Counted from the first letter of the stretch, positions 17,197 to 25,942 are shown. The stretch: 45,086 nt of DNA from Massilia sp. HP4 (GCF_005222695.1 NZ_STGG01000038.1:1-45086); one strand, 5' to 3'. Notes: generated by a model not told the origin, from the sequence alone. Made by a program: numbers and translations.

Positions 17197-18024
17197 TCAG
17201 TCGTCGGACTCGCTGCCGCGCTTCGCCTCGTGACGGGCGATCCACCACACGGCCGCAGCCACCATGAGGGCGAGAGCATACCAAGTGAGCGCATAGACGA
17301 GGTGATTATTTGGGAAGGAAATGACGGTCAGGCCGCCGACGGCGGTCTCTGGCGCTTCCTTCGGATCCTGGCCCTTGCCGGCATCGACGAAGAACGGCGC
17401 GACCGGCGCGCCATCGAGACCGCGCGCGGCGGCGATGGCGCCCACTTCGCGTGCATACCAGCGGTTGCCCACGGGATCGTTATCGCGCAGGAAACCACTC
17501 TTGGGCTCGGCGATGCGCAGCAGGCCAGTGACTTCCACCCGCGCGCCCGGGCTTGCGGCGCAGGCACCGGCGCCGGCCTTGCGGGCGGGATAGCGGGTCG
17601 CGATATCGCCGCTGGACGGGATGAAACCGCGGTTGATGAGAACGATGTGGCCCTCGTCCGTGCATAACGGCGTGAGCAGCCAGAAACCGGCGCCAAGTTC
17701 GGATAAAGCCTGGACCGGCGTGGTCAATTCGTAGAGATAGTGGCCCGACAGGCGTACGCGCCGGTATTCGTCGGACTCTTTCGAGACGTGCGGCCATTGC
17801 GCCACCGCCGGCGGCGCAACGGGATCCGCATGAACGCGTGCGTCGACGCGTTCGATCAGGTCCAGTTTCCATTGCAGGCGAACCACCTGCCAGGTCCCCA
17901 GACCGGCGAACAGCACGAACAGCAACAAGGCCGCCACCGCCAGCAGGCGCCGCACGAAGGCGGAGCGCCGAGGCGATTGGGCGAAACCCGCCGGCCCTGC
18001 CGGCTGTTCGTGCACTACTGCCAT
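17197..18024 (-). CDS. SURF1 family oxidase assembly protein
   Basis: A 275-residue protein with the two-helix SURF1 layout: an N-terminal helix (LLAVAALLLFVLFAGLGTWQ) and a C-terminal helix (HLVYALTWYALALMVAAAVWW) around a periplasmic domain. Conserved segments are GTWQVVRLQWK, LINRGFIP and FPNNHLVYALTWYALA. SURF1 delivers or stabilises haem in haem-copper oxidases. In Paracoccus one SURF1 homologue serves the quinol oxidase and another the cytochrome c oxidase. Because this gene directly abuts cyoD, I infer it serves the bo3-type quinol oxidase. Confidence 0.92.
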   Translation of the reverse strand: MAVVHEQPAGPAGFAQSPRRSAFVRRLLAVAALLLFVLFAGLGTWQVVRLQWKLDLIERVDARVHADPVAPPAVAQWPHVSKESDEYRRVRLSGHYLYELTTPVQALSELGAGFWLLTPLCTDEGHIVLINRGFIPSSGDIATRYPARKAGAGACAASPGARVEVTGLLRIAEPKSGFLRDNDPVGNRWYAREVGAIAAARGLDGAPVAPFFVDAGKGQDPKEAPETAVGGLTVISFPNNHLVYALTWYALALMVAAAVWWIARHEAKRGSESDD

Positions 18025-18402
18025 TTAGGTCATGTCGTGGGTGTTGTTCGGACCCATGCCAGGCATCATATTGGTGTTCATGTGATGCATGACCCAGATC
18101 GAACCGGCCATCACGATGACCAGGATGACGATGGTCAGGATCAGCGCCATCATGTTCCAGCCGCCTTCCGCCTTCGAGTTCAAGTGCAGGAAGTAAATCA
18201 TTTGCACGATCAGCTGCACTGCCGCGAAGGCCAGGATGACCCACTTGGTCGTCTCGGGCGCCAGCACATTGCCCATCACCAGCCAGAACGGGATGATGGT
18301 CAGGATGGCGGCCAGCGCGAAGCCGACCAGGTAATCCTTCTGGCTGTAGTGCGTCACATGGACGTCGTGGTCATGATGACCGTGGTCGTGGTGGTCGCTC
18401 AT
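18025..18402 (-). CDS. cyoD: Cytochrome bo3 ubiquinol oxidase subunit IV
   Basis: A 125-residue protein with three membrane helices. Family features are HYSQKDYLVGFALAAILTIIPFW and VQLIVQMIYFLHLNSKAEGGWN. The N-terminus is histidine-rich ([16 protein letters not shown]) and so is the C-terminus (MHHMNTNMMPGM), which could hold metal. The ATG at 18402 overlaps the cyoC stop by ATGA; a longer reading to 18483 is only cyoC out of frame. Subunit IV assists CuB binding and assembly in subunit I. Confidence 0.95.
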   Translation of the reverse strand: MSDHHDHGHHDHDVHVTHYSQKDYLVGFALAAILTIIPFWLVMGNVLAPETTKWVILAFAAVQLIVQMIYFLHLNSKAEGGWNMMALILTIVILVIVMAGSIWVMHHMNTNMMPGMGPNNTHDMT

Positions 18403-19037
18403 GGCAGGACTCCCATCAGGTAGACGAAGGTGAAGACGAAGATCCAGATCAGGTCCAGGAAGTGCCAGAACAGCGACAGGCACGACAGGCGACGGAAGTT
18501 CTCGGGGGTCAGGCCGTGTTTGCCCAACTGGAAGAACAAGGTCACCAGCCAGATGATGCCGAACGTCACGTGCAGGCCGTGGGTGCCGACCAGTGCAAAG
18601 AACGCGGTCAGGAAGCCCGAACGCTGGGGACCGGCGCCCATGTGGATCAGGTGCTGGAACTCATAGATTTCCACGCACAGGAAGGCCAGGCCGAGGATAC
18701 CGGTCACGGCCAGCCACATGCGGGCCTTGCCCAGGTTCTTGGCTTGCGCCGCGATCATGGCGAAGCCGAAGGTCAGCGACGACACCAGCAGGAACGCGGT
18801 GTTGAGCGCGATCAGCGGCAGTTCGAACAGCTCGGCCCCGGTCGGACCGCCCGCATAGGCACGGCCCTGCACCGCATAGGTGGCGAACAGGGACGCGAAG
18901 ATGAGGCAGTCGCTCATCAGGTAGAGCCAGAAGCCCAGCAGCGTGCCCTGCTCCGGGTGGTGTTCGCGGACGATGTAACGTCCGCTCACGTCGTCGGCGA
19001 CGCTGCCGCCGGTTACAGATGCGTTAAGTTCAGACAT
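18399..19037 (-). CDS. cyoC: Cytochrome bo3 ubiquinol oxidase subunit III
   Basis: A 212-residue protein with five hydrophobic helices, consistent with the CyoC form of subunit III (five helices rather than the seven of cytochrome c oxidase subunit III). Conserved stretches are [35 protein letters not shown] and [20 protein letters not shown]. The start MSELNAS at 19037 lies inside the end of cyoB (8-bp overlap). Confidence 0.96.
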   Translation of the reverse strand: MSELNASVTGGSVADDVSGRYIVREHHPEQGTLLGFWLYLMSDCLIFASLFATYAVQGRAYAGGPTGAELFELPLIALNTAFLLVSSLTFGFAMIAAQAKNLGKARMWLAVTGILGLAFLCVEIYEFQHLIHMGAGPQRSGFLTAFFALVGTHGLHVTFGIIWLVTLFFQLGKHGLTPENFRRLSCLSLFWHFLDLIWIFVFTFVYLMGVLP

Positions 19038-21039
19038 GGCTTTCCAGCATACGGGTACGCGCTTCTTCGGTCCGGGCCACTTCTTCGGCCGGGATGTAGT
19101 AGTCACGCTTGTAGTTGAAGGTATGGATGATGATCGCGGCCATCATGGCGACGAATGCCACGATGGTGAACGCCCACATATGCCAGATGATGCCGAAGCC
19201 GACCGCGCACGCAAGCGCGGAGATGATGATGCCGGCGCCGGTGTTCTTTGGCATGTGGATCGCCACGAAGTCCTTCAGCGGACGACGGTAGCCGTTCTTC
19301 TTCATGTCGGCGAAGGTGTCGTTGTCGTACACCACTGGCGTGAACGCGAAGTTGTAGTCTGGCGGTGGCGACGAGGTCGCCCATTCCAGCGTACGGCCTT
19401 CCCATGGATCGCCGGTGAAGTCGCGCAGGCGAGCGGTGTTGCGATCGCGATAGCTGACATAGATCTGCATCAGCAGCGCGCCGATACCGCCGGCGATCAT
19501 CAGGGTGCCCAGGAACGAGATCTGGAACAGCCACTGCACCGAAGGATCGTCGAAATGGCTCACGCGACGGGTGTAGCCCATGAAGCCCAGGATGTACGGC
19601 GGGGTGAACGCGACCCAGAAGCCGATCGACCACAGCCAGAACGAGACCAGGCCCCAGAAACGGTCCAGCTTGTAGCCGAAGGCTTTCGGGAACCAGTAGT
19701 TCAGGCCCGCGAAGATACCGAACACGACACCGCCGATGATCACGTTGTGGAAGTGGGCGATCAGGAACAGTGAGTTGTGCAGCACGAAGTCGGCCGCCGG
19801 GATGGCCAGCATGACGCCGGTCATGCCGCCGATCACGAAGGTCAGCATGAACGAGATCGTCCACATCATCGGCAGTTCGAAACGGATGCGGCCGCGATAC
19901 ATGGTAAACAGCCAGTTGAAGATCTTGGCGCCGGTCGGGATCGAGATGATCATCGTAGTGATGCCGAAGAACGCATTGACGCTGGCGCCCGAACCCATGG
20001 TGAAGAAGTGGTGCAGCCAGACCAGGTACGACAGCACCATGATGACGCAGGTCGCGTATACCATCGAGGTGTACCCGAACAGGCGCTTGCCGCAGAAGGT
20101 CGAGACGACCTCGGAGAAGATGCCGAAGGCCGGCAGGATCAGGATGTACACCTCGGGGTGGCCCCAGATCCAGATCAGGTTGACGTACATCATCGGGTTG
20201 CCGCCACGGTCGCTCGTGAAGAACGCGGTGTCGAGCAGGCGGTCCATGCCCAGCATGGCCAGCACGGCGGTCAGGATCGGGAAGGTCACCACGATCAGGA
20301 TGTTGGTGCACAGCGAGGTCCAGGTAAACACTGGCATCTTCATCAGGTCCATGCCCGGAGCGCGCATCTTGATGATGGTGACGATCAGGTTCACGCCAGA
20401 CAAGGTCGTACCGACACCCGCCACCTGCAAGGACCAGATGTAGTAGTCGACGCCGACGCCGGGACTGGCCAGGATGCCCGACAGCGGCGGATACGCCAGC
20501 CAGCCGGTACGGCCGAATTCACCCACGAACAGGGAGGCCATCACGAGCACTGCGCCCATGGCGGTCATCCAGAACGAGAAGTTGTTCAGGAACGGGAAAG
20601 CCACGTCGCGCGCGCCGATCTGCAGCGGCACAACGTAGTTCATCAGGCCCGTCACGAACGGCATCGCCACGAAGAAGATCATGATCACGCCGTGGGCGGT
20701 GAAGACCTGGTCGTAGTGGTGCGGCGGCAGGAAGCCGGCATTGTCGCCGAAGGCGATCGCCTGCTGTGCGCGCATCATGAGCGCGTCGGCGAAGCCGCGC
20801 AGGAACATGATCAGGCCCAGGATCATGTACATGATCCCGATTTTCTTGTGGTCGATACTGGTGATCCAGTCGCGCCACAAGGTGCCCCACACGCGGAAGT
20901 AGGAGATCAGGCCGATGAGGGCCAGACCGCCGACGATCACGCCTGCGAAGGTAGCGATCAGAATCGGCTCATGGAACGGGATCGCGTCCCAGCCCAGCCG
21001 ACCGAAGATGAACTTCGTCAAGTCGAATGATTCTTGCAT
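19030..21039 (-). CDS. cyoB: Cytochrome bo3 ubiquinol oxidase subunit I
   Basis: A 669-residue subunit I, close to the 663 residues of the Escherichia protein. It holds haem b, haem o and CuB and reduces oxygen to water while pumping protons. CuB ligands and the cross-linked tyrosine are in [12 protein letters not shown] and [11 protein letters not shown]. The haem histidines are in [12 protein letters not shown] and [11 protein letters not shown]. The D-channel glutamate is in GHPEVY. The gene starts 2 bp after cyoA ends. The haem o synthase gene cyoE, which closes this operon in Escherichia and Pseudomonas, is not present here. Confidence 0.97.
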   Translation of the reverse strand: MQESFDLTKFIFGRLGWDAIPFHEPILIATFAGVIVGGLALIGLISYFRVWGTLWRDWITSIDHKKIGIMYMILGLIMFLRGFADALMMRAQQAIAFGDNAGFLPPHHYDQVFTAHGVIMIFFVAMPFVTGLMNYVVPLQIGARDVAFPFLNNFSFWMTAMGAVLVMASLFVGEFGRTGWLAYPPLSGILASPGVGVDYYIWSLQVAGVGTTLSGVNLIVTIIKMRAPGMDLMKMPVFTWTSLCTNILIVVTFPILTAVLAMLGMDRLLDTAFFTSDRGGNPMMYVNLIWIWGHPEVYILILPAFGIFSEVVSTFCGKRLFGYTSMVYATCVIMVLSYLVWLHHFFTMGSGASVNAFFGITTMIISIPTGAKIFNWLFTMYRGRIRFELPMMWTISFMLTFVIGGMTGVMLAIPAADFVLHNSLFLIAHFHNVIIGGVVFGIFAGLNYWFPKAFGYKLDRFWGLVSFWLWSIGFWVAFTPPYILGFMGYTRRVSHFDDPSVQWLFQISFLGTLMIAGGIGALLMQIYVSYRDRNTARLRDFTGDPWEGRTLEWATSSPPPDYNFAFTPVVYDNDTFADMKKNGYRRPLKDFVAIHMPKNTGAGIIISALACAVGFGIIWHMWAFTIVAFVAMMAAIIIHTFNYKRDYYIPAEEVARTEEARTRMLESHV

Positions 21040-21041
21040 GA

Positions 21042-22049
21042 TTACTTCATCAAGGTATTAATAGGAGCGACGCACATTTCCAGCGCTTCGGCCAGGAGCG
21101 ACTTGTCGCCCTGCGTCTGCTGGCGGATGGCCGCTGCCATCTGGTTGCGCTTCATGTCTTCGTGCATCTGCTGGTTCATGCACATCGTGCCTTCTGCGAC
21201 GCAGCGGTTCAGGATGCGGTTGAACAGCGCGGGCTCGACCTGGCCGTAGTGGCGCACGGCCTCCTTGGCGGTCGGCTTTTCCAGCACCAGGTAGTCGGCG
21301 CGGTCGAGCACGGCGGTATTGGCCTTCATTTCCTGCACCCAGGTATTGAACTCTTCGGTGCTCACGCCTTTATAGGCGAACTTCATGTGCGAGAAACCGT
21401 CGCCGCTGAAGTTGGCCGACAGGCCTTGATAGTCACCGGTCTTGTTCAGCACCGCGTTCAGTTCCGTCTGCATGCCCGGCATCGTGTAGATCATGCCGGC
21501 CAGGGTCGGGATATAGAACGTGTTCATCACGGTCGAGGAAGTCATCTTGAAGCGGATCGGGGTATCGATCGGGGTCACCAGCTGGTTGACCGAGGCGATG
21601 CCCTGCTCTGGATAGATGAACAGCCATTTCCAGTCCAGCGAGACGACCTGCACTTCAAGTGGCTTGGTCGAGGCCGGGATCGGACGGTGTTCGTCCAGGC
21701 GTTCGAGCGGACGGTAAGGGTCCAGCTTGTGGGTGCTGACCCAGGTGATCAGGCCCAGGACGATGATGATCAGGAGCGGCGCGCCCCAGATGATGAGCTC
21801 GAGCTTGGTCGAGTGGTCCCAATCGGGTTCGTACTTCGCGTTGGCGTTCTTGCGATATCGCCAGGCGAACAGGACAGTCAGGATCATCACCGGAACGATG
21901 ATCAACAACATCAGCGCAACCGAAACGATGATCAGATCGGCCTGCTGCTTCGCAATATCGCCGGTAGGATTCATCACGACCGCATTGCAGCCGGCCAGCG
22001 CTGCAAGTGGAAGTAATGGGAGTCCGCGGCGGACAATTTTAGGAATCAT
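21042..22049 (-). CDS. cyoA: Cytochrome bo3 ubiquinol oxidase subunit II
   Basis: A 335-residue lipoprotein subunit: the lipobox LAALAGC is near residue 21, followed by two membrane helices and a periplasmic cupredoxin-like domain. The CuA ligands of cytochrome c oxidase are absent (the [20 protein letters not shown] region has no Cys pair), as expected for a quinol oxidase. Conserved segments are [16 protein letters not shown] and [12 protein letters not shown]. The C-terminal tail ([14 protein letters not shown]...) is somewhat longer than in Escherichia. First gene of the eight-gene operon; the 157-bp gap to the divergent transporter should hold its promoter. Confidence 0.96.
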   Translation of the reverse strand: MIPKIVRRGLPLLPLAALAGCNAVVMNPTGDIAKQQADLIIVSVALMLLIIVPVMILTVLFAWRYRKNANAKYEPDWDHSTKLELIIWGAPLLIIIVLGLITWVSTHKLDPYRPLERLDEHRPIPASTKPLEVQVVSLDWKWLFIYPEQGIASVNQLVTPIDTPIRFKMTSSTVMNTFYIPTLAGMIYTMPGMQTELNAVLNKTGDYQGLSANFSGDGFSHMKFAYKGVSTEEFNTWVQEMKANTAVLDRADYLVLEKPTAKEAVRHYGQVEPALFNRILNRCVAEGTMCMNQQMHEDMKRNQMAAAIRQQTQGDKSLLAEALEMCVAPINTLMK

Positions 22050-22117
22050 GCTAGGTATCTAACGTTACATGGAAGGAGAACATGCTACTGTAATGCCAAC
22101 GGTCGCCAAAGAACATT

Positions 22118-22130
22118 GGACACATTGTCC
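22118..22130. promoter_or_regulatory. Inverted repeat GGACA-CAT-TGTCC between cyoA and the MFS gene
   Basis: Bases 22118-22122 and 22126-22130 are perfectly complementary around a three-base spacer. The same stretch is also a near-perfect 9-bp direct repeat, ACATTGGAC followed by ACATTGTCC. It lies 69 bp upstream of the cyoA start and 77 bp upstream of the divergent transporter start, a sensible place for a shared regulator. The regulator is unknown; RegA itself is a candidate because its genes lie in the operon. Confidence 0.4.
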
Positions 22131-22206
22131 CACCTTTGCCGAGGTGTAATTTCGGGGTGCAATTTTACTAACATCGGCGGCCGTCGACTCATCTGGAGAA
22201 CACAAT

Positions 22207-23550
22207 ATGCAAAGCACGACGACGTCCGGCGGCGCAGGGGCCGCTCCAATCACACACCCCAGCAGTGGGGCTCGCAACATCAATGCCCGGGACGAACATG
22301 TCAGTCCCGGCGACATCGCCGTGGGGGTGGTCGTCGGCCGTTCGGCGGAATACTTCGAATTCTTCACGTACGCCATCGCATCGGCCCTCGTCTTCCCCGC
22401 CATTTTTTTCCCGTGGGCAGACCGGCTCGACGCCACCCTGTATTCGTTTGCCATCTTCGCCCTCGCCTTCGTGGCACGACCGATCGGCACGGTCGTGTTC
22501 ATGGCAATCCAGAAGCGCTGGAGCCGCGACATGAAGCTCGGCATCTCGCTGCTCATGATGGGTACCAGCACCGTCGTCATCGCCATGCTCCCAAGTTACA
22601 GCGAGATCGGCGCCACCGCCATCATCCTGCTGGCGGCCTTGCGTATCGCCCAGGGTTTCGCCCAGGGTGGCTCGTGGGACGGACTGCCTTCGCTGCTCGC
22701 CCTTAGCGCACCCGAGAACAAGCGCGGATGGTACGCCATGCTGGGACAATTGAGCGCACCGCTTGGTTTCGTCATCGCGGCCGGCATCTTCGCCTACATG
22801 CTCACCTACCTGTCAGAAGAGGAACTGCTGACCTGGGGCTGGCGCTTCCCGTTCTTCGTCGCGTTTGCCATCAACGTGGTCGGCACCTTCGCCCGCCTGC
22901 GCCTGGCCAGTACGCCTGAATACGCCCGCCTGCTCGACTCGCACCACCTCGATCCGGCCCCGGTCGGCGAACTGGTGAGCAAACAGGGCAGCAATATCGC
23001 CATTGGCGCCATGGCAGCCCTGGCCAGCTACGCCCTGTTCCACCTGGTGACCGTGTTCCCGCTGTCGTGGATCCAGCTCTATGACACCCGCCCAATGGAT
23101 GAGTTCCTGCATGTCCAGATGTGGGGCGCCGGCCTCGCGGCACTGGCCATGCTGGCCTCGGGCATCGTGGCCGACAAGCTGGGCCGCCGCACTACACTGG
23201 GCACGGCCGCGGCGCTGATCGCCCTGTACTCGGCGTCGATCCCGTTCCTGATCAATAGCGGCACCATGGGCCAGAACGCCTTCATCCTGATCGGCTTCAC
23301 CCTGCTGGGCTTCTCGTACGGCCAGGCCGCGGGCGCTACGACCTCGAACTTCCAGAAGGGCTTCCGCTACACTGGCGCGGCGCTGACGTCCGACCTGGCC
23401 TGGCTGGTCGGTGCAGCCTTCGCCCCGCTGGTCGCGCTCGGCCTGTCGGCGCACTTCGGCCTGGGCTATGTCAGCCTCTACCTGCTGTCAGGCGCCGTGG
23501 TCTCGCTGGCAGCGCTGAGCCTGAACCGCAAGCTGGAGATTCGCGACTGA
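22207..23550 (+). CDS. MFS transporter divergent from cyoA, atypical motif A
   Basis: A 447-residue major-facilitator protein with twelve helices and an MHS-like plan. TM1 reads GRSAEYFEFFTYAIASA, where ordinary MHS proteins have G-T-x-x-E-[FW]-Y-D-[FY]. The loop between TM2 and TM3 should contain G-x-x-x-D-R-x-G-R-[RK] but reads MAIQKRWSRDMKL (about 99-111), so motif A is lost in the N-half. The loop between TM8 and TM9 keeps GIVADKLGRRTTL. The substrate is unknown. Position next to a haem-copper oxidase raises the idea of a copper or haem-related accessory role, as the MFS protein CcoA imports copper for cbb3 oxidase in Rhodobacter; this is inference only. It ends at a strong bidirectional terminator. 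Confidence 0.88.
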   Translation: MQSTTTSGGAGAAPITHPSSGARNINARDEHVSPGDIAVGVVVGRSAEYFEFFTYAIASALVFPAIFFPWADRLDATLYSFAIFALAFVARPIGTVVFMAIQKRWSRDMKLGISLLMMGTSTVVIAMLPSYSEIGATAIILLAALRIAQGFAQGGSWDGLPSLLALSAPENKRGWYAMLGQLSAPLGFVIAAGIFAYMLTYLSEEELLTWGWRFPFFVAFAINVVGTFARLRLASTPEYARLLDSHHLDPAPVGELVSKQGSNIAIGAMAALASYALFHLVTVFPLSWIQLYDTRPMDEFLHVQMWGAGLAALAMLASGIVADKLGRRTTLGTAAALIALYSASIPFLINSGTMGQNAFILIGFTLLGFSYGQAAGATTSNFQKGFRYTGAALTSDLAWLVGAAFAPLVALGLSAHFGLGYVSLYLLSGAVVSLAALSLNRKLEIRD

Positions 23551-23572
23551 CGCCTGTCGCTGGATGTAAGAA

Positions 23573-23604
23573 AATGACAACGGCCCTGCGGGGCCGTTGT
23601 CATT
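23573..23604. terminator. Bidirectional 14-bp hairpin
   Basis: Arms 23573-23586 and 23591-23604 are perfectly complementary (AATGACAACGGCCC, loop TGCG). The A/T-rich outer pairs give a T-rich 3' side on both strands. It lies between the convergent transporter gene (ends 23550) and the minus-strand anchored-protein gene (ends 23627) and can serve both. Confidence 0.85.
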
Positions 23605-23626
23605 TATATAGGGCCATTTTTAAGTG

Positions 23627-24373
23627 TCAATCCCGCGCCGTACGCCATTGCTGCGGATTGGCCGGCTGCTCGTGCTGATGCCCGCAGTTGGTAATCCTCT
23701 GCTTGCCGTGCTTTTCGATCATGTCGATGCTGGTGGCGGGCGAGCGCTCGGTGACACAATAGATGCCGAGCGCGGTCAGCACGCGGAAACGGCGCGCGCC
23801 GTCGCCACCGTCGTTGACCAGTTCGACGATCTTGGGCGCCTCGTACCAGCGGTTCGGCGCCAGCGCCGCGGCTTCGCGGAACTTGCTCGCCATGCGAATC
23901 TGCGGGCTGTCAGGCGGCGCGACGATGGTTGGCTTGCTTTCCTTGCGCAGCGCCCGGTCGGCGGCGCCGGCGTCCAACCTGGCCTGATCGATCATCTGGC
24001 GCGCGCTGCCCGGGACCGGCGTGGCAGGCGACGGCTGCGCATCCTCCAGGTCGGCCGCGGGAGAGGAAGCGACCGCCGGCGGGGCAACCACGGATTCGCG
24101 ATCGGTCCGCATCGCTTTTCCTGGCGCTGCAGTCACGCGTGGAATGGCCGGCACCTCCCCTGCCCGGTCAGGCTTGACGCCCGGCACGGTGACCCGAAGC
24201 GACTTCGGCTCCAGCTGCACCCACTGCACGAAATCCGGTTCGCCTTGCTCCGGCACCGCTGGCCCGCGCACGTGCTGCCAGGCGGCGATGAGCGCCGCAT
24301 GCGCCAGCAAGGTCGCGGCGACGCCGGCCGGGCGGCTGGTCGGGAGCCTGGCGGCTCGCCGCCAGCATCGCAC
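23627..24373 (-). CDS. Hypothetical membrane-anchored protein (TonB-like layout)
   Basis: I do not recognise this family. From a GTG at 24373 it has 248 residues: a short basic start, one hydrophobic helix (AGVAATLLAHAALIAAW), a Pro/Ala-rich middle with charged stretches, and a folded C-terminal part that contains RWYEAPKIVELVN, FRVLTALGIYCV and two cysteines. Anchor, proline-rich spacer and small periplasmic domain resemble TonB-type proteins, but no TonB signature is visible. The start is uncertain because the first 206 bp overlap the TetR gene in another frame. The frame is open further upstream, but there it is only a shadow of the TetR gene. It ends at the shared terminator. Confidence 0.55.
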   Translation of the reverse strand: MRCWRRAARLPTSRPAGVAATLLAHAALIAAWQHVRGPAVPEQGEPDFVQWVQLEPKSLRVTVPGVKPDRAGEVPAIPRVTAAPGKAMRTDRESVVAPPAVASSPAADLEDAQPSPATPVPGSARQMIDQARLDAGAADRALRKESKPTIVAPPDSPQIRMASKFREAAALAPNRWYEAPKIVELVNDGGDGARRFRVLTALGIYCVTERSPATSIDMIEKHGKQRITNCGHQHEQPANPQQWRTARD

Positions 24374-24917
24374 TACCCTGTGGATCGGGGCCGAAGGTGC
24401 GGGCGATCTGCAGGGCGCCGACCATGGCGCCGGTGAGCGCCATGGCCTGGCCGTGCACTGCCTCGCCGCCATGCCCGCCCTCTTCGAGCGCCGCCTGGAC
24501 GCTGCGCACCAGCCGCTCGATGCGGCCGCGCGCAACGTCGCGCAGTGGCGCCTCCTGGCGCGCCATCTCGGAGCCGAGGGCGGCGACCACGCAGCCCAGT
24601 CCGCCCTCGCAGGCGGCCAGGTGTTCGTCGGACAGGTAGGCCGTGACCAGGGCGCCGAGCGCACTGGCGCCGGCTTCGCGCAAGACGGCCGCGCGGCGCT
24701 CGAGATTGGGGCTGGACGCGGCGTCGGCATGCTCGAGCGCCTCGACCAGCAAGGCGTCGCGCGAATCGAAATGGGCGTAGAAGCCGCCGTGGGTCAGGCC
24801 GGCGCCTTTCATGACGTCGGCCACGCCGACGCCCTTGAAGCCGTCACGGCGCAGCGCGCGCGCGGCGACGTCGAGGATCCGGGCGTGGGTTTGTTCCCGC
24901 TTTGTTGGGACAGTCAT
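24168..24917 (-). CDS. TetR family transcriptional regulator, abnormal C-terminal tail
   Basis: A TetR/AcrR-type repressor. The helix-turn-helix is VADVMKGAGLTHGGFYAHFD, preceded by the usual basic N-terminus (TKREQTHARILDVAARAL). The ligand domain has ACEGGLGCVVAALGSEMARQ and ends in GALQIARTFGPDPQGSAMLAAS at about residue 187. The next roughly 60 residues are an Arg/Ala/Gly-rich run without regulator features, read out of frame through the following gene. The natural C-terminus was therefore probably lost by a small frameshift, or the stop has drifted downstream. Tandem GTGGTCAAC repeats lie just upstream of the start, making autoregulation plausible. Confidence 0.8.
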   Translation of the reverse strand: MTVPTKREQTHARILDVAARALRRDGFKGVGVADVMKGAGLTHGGFYAHFDSRDALLVEALEHADAASSPNLERRAAVLREAGASALGALVTAYLSDEHLAACEGGLGCVVAALGSEMARQEAPLRDVARGRIERLVRSVQAALEEGGHGGEAVHGQAMALTGAMVGALQIARTFGPDPQGSAMLAASRQAPDQPPGRRRRDLAGACGAHRRLAARARASGAGARRTGFRAVGAAGAEVASGHRAGRQA

Positions 24918-24967
24918 GCTTGACCTGCAGAGATGCGATGATCTTCATGCTACGACCATCGCCCGCC

Positions 24968-25011
24968 GTGGTCAACCTGGTGGTCAACTTCGTGGTCAAC
25001 CCGTGGTCGAC
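24968..25011 (-). repeat. Four tandem GTGGTCAAC-type repeats upstream of the TetR gene
   Basis: GTGGTCAAC occurs at 24968-24976, 24980-24988 and 24992-25000, and GTGGTCGAC at 25003-25011. The spacings are 12, 12 and 11 bp, about one helical turn, so all copies face the same side of the DNA. On the minus strand each copy reads GTTGACCAC and contains a TTGACC that could also act as a -35 element. The array is 51-94 bp upstream of the TetR start and just after the stop of the ZIP gene, so it is intergenic and likely a regulator-binding array. Confidence 0.6.
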
Positions 25012-25021
25012 CGCCGGCGGC

Positions 25022-25930
25022 TCAGGACAGCGCCGTATCGAGCACCGTCATCAGGATGAAGCCGAAGACCAGCGCGATGCTGGCCTGGGTGCCGTTGCCC
25101 GATTGTCGCGATTCGGGAATCACGTCATTGACGATCACGAGCAGCATGGCGCCGGCGGCGGCGGCCAGCGCATAGGGCAGCAGGCCGGCCGAGATGCCGA
25201 TCAGCGCCACGCCGAACACGGCGGCGATCGGCTCGACCAGGCCGGAGGCCACGCCCATGGCGACCGCCGTCAGGCGGCTGTAGCCGACGGCGTGCAGCGC
25301 AAGCGCCACCACCAGGCCCTCGGGCACGTCCTGGATCGACACGCCGGTGGCAAGCGAGGTGGCTTTCTCGACATCGATCCCGGCGAAGGCCACGCCGATG
25401 GCCAGGCCCTCGGGCAGGTTGTGCAGGGCCACGGCCCAGACGAACAGCCAGGCGCGGCGCAGCGATACCTTGTCGGGGTCGTTGGTCAGGATGCCCTCGG
25501 TGCGCACCGCGCGCCCGAGCAGCAGGATCGCGCCGGCTCCGAACATGATGCCGGCGCCGACCATGAGACTCGATTCCCAGCTGCCCGCCCCTGCCGTCTT
25601 TGCCGCGGACAGCGCCGGGATCACCAGCGAGAAGGCGGTCGCGCCCAGCATGACGCCGGCGCCAAAGCCCAAAAAGCAATCGTAGGTCCGTTTCGTGAAA
25701 TTCTGTGCGAACAGGACCGGCAAGGTCCCCAGCGCGGTCGCCGCCGCGGCGGTGCTGCCGCCCGCCAGGGCCGCCAGCATCTTGGGATTGGCGTTCATGA
25801 TCTGTTCGATCATGCTGCCGAGCAGGACGAGGAATCCGATGGCGCAGATGCCGAAACCGATGGCGCGGCGTGGGGTCAGCCAGCGCGCAAGGCTGCGGGG
25901 GTGCTCTGTTTTTTCGGTCTGGATGTCCAT
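25022..25930 (-). CDS. ZIP family divalent metal transporter
   Basis: A 302-residue membrane protein of the ZIP family with eight helices. The metal-binding helices carry HNLPEGLAIGVAFAG (TM4) and QDVPEGLVVALALHAVG (TM5), where the first helix keeps the histidine and glutamate and the second has Asp-Val-Pro-Glu. Closest in style to the bacterial ZupT/GufA group, which imports zinc and sometimes manganese or iron. The neighbour upstream on the same strand is a manganese catalase, so manganese supply is an attractive idea but not shown. A terminator separates the two, so it may have its own promoter. Confidence 0.9.
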   Translation of the reverse strand: MDIQTEKTEHPRSLARWLTPRRAIGFGICAIGFLVLLGSMIEQIMNANPKMLAALAGGSTAAAATALGTLPVLFAQNFTKRTYDCFLGFGAGVMLGATAFSLVIPALSAAKTAGAGSWESSLMVGAGIMFGAGAILLLGRAVRTEGILTNDPDKVSLRRAWLFVWAVALHNLPEGLAIGVAFAGIDVEKATSLATGVSIQDVPEGLVVALALHAVGYSRLTAVAMGVASGLVEPIAAVFGVALIGISAGLLPYALAAAAGAMLLVIVNDVIPESRQSGNGTQASIALVFGFILMTVLDTALS

Positions 25931-25942
25931 GCATCTTCCTGT

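Noticed and set aside
19777..21030. Plus-strand frame opposite cyoB
   Set aside because: His/Asp/Gln-rich complement of an unmistakable oxidase subunit.
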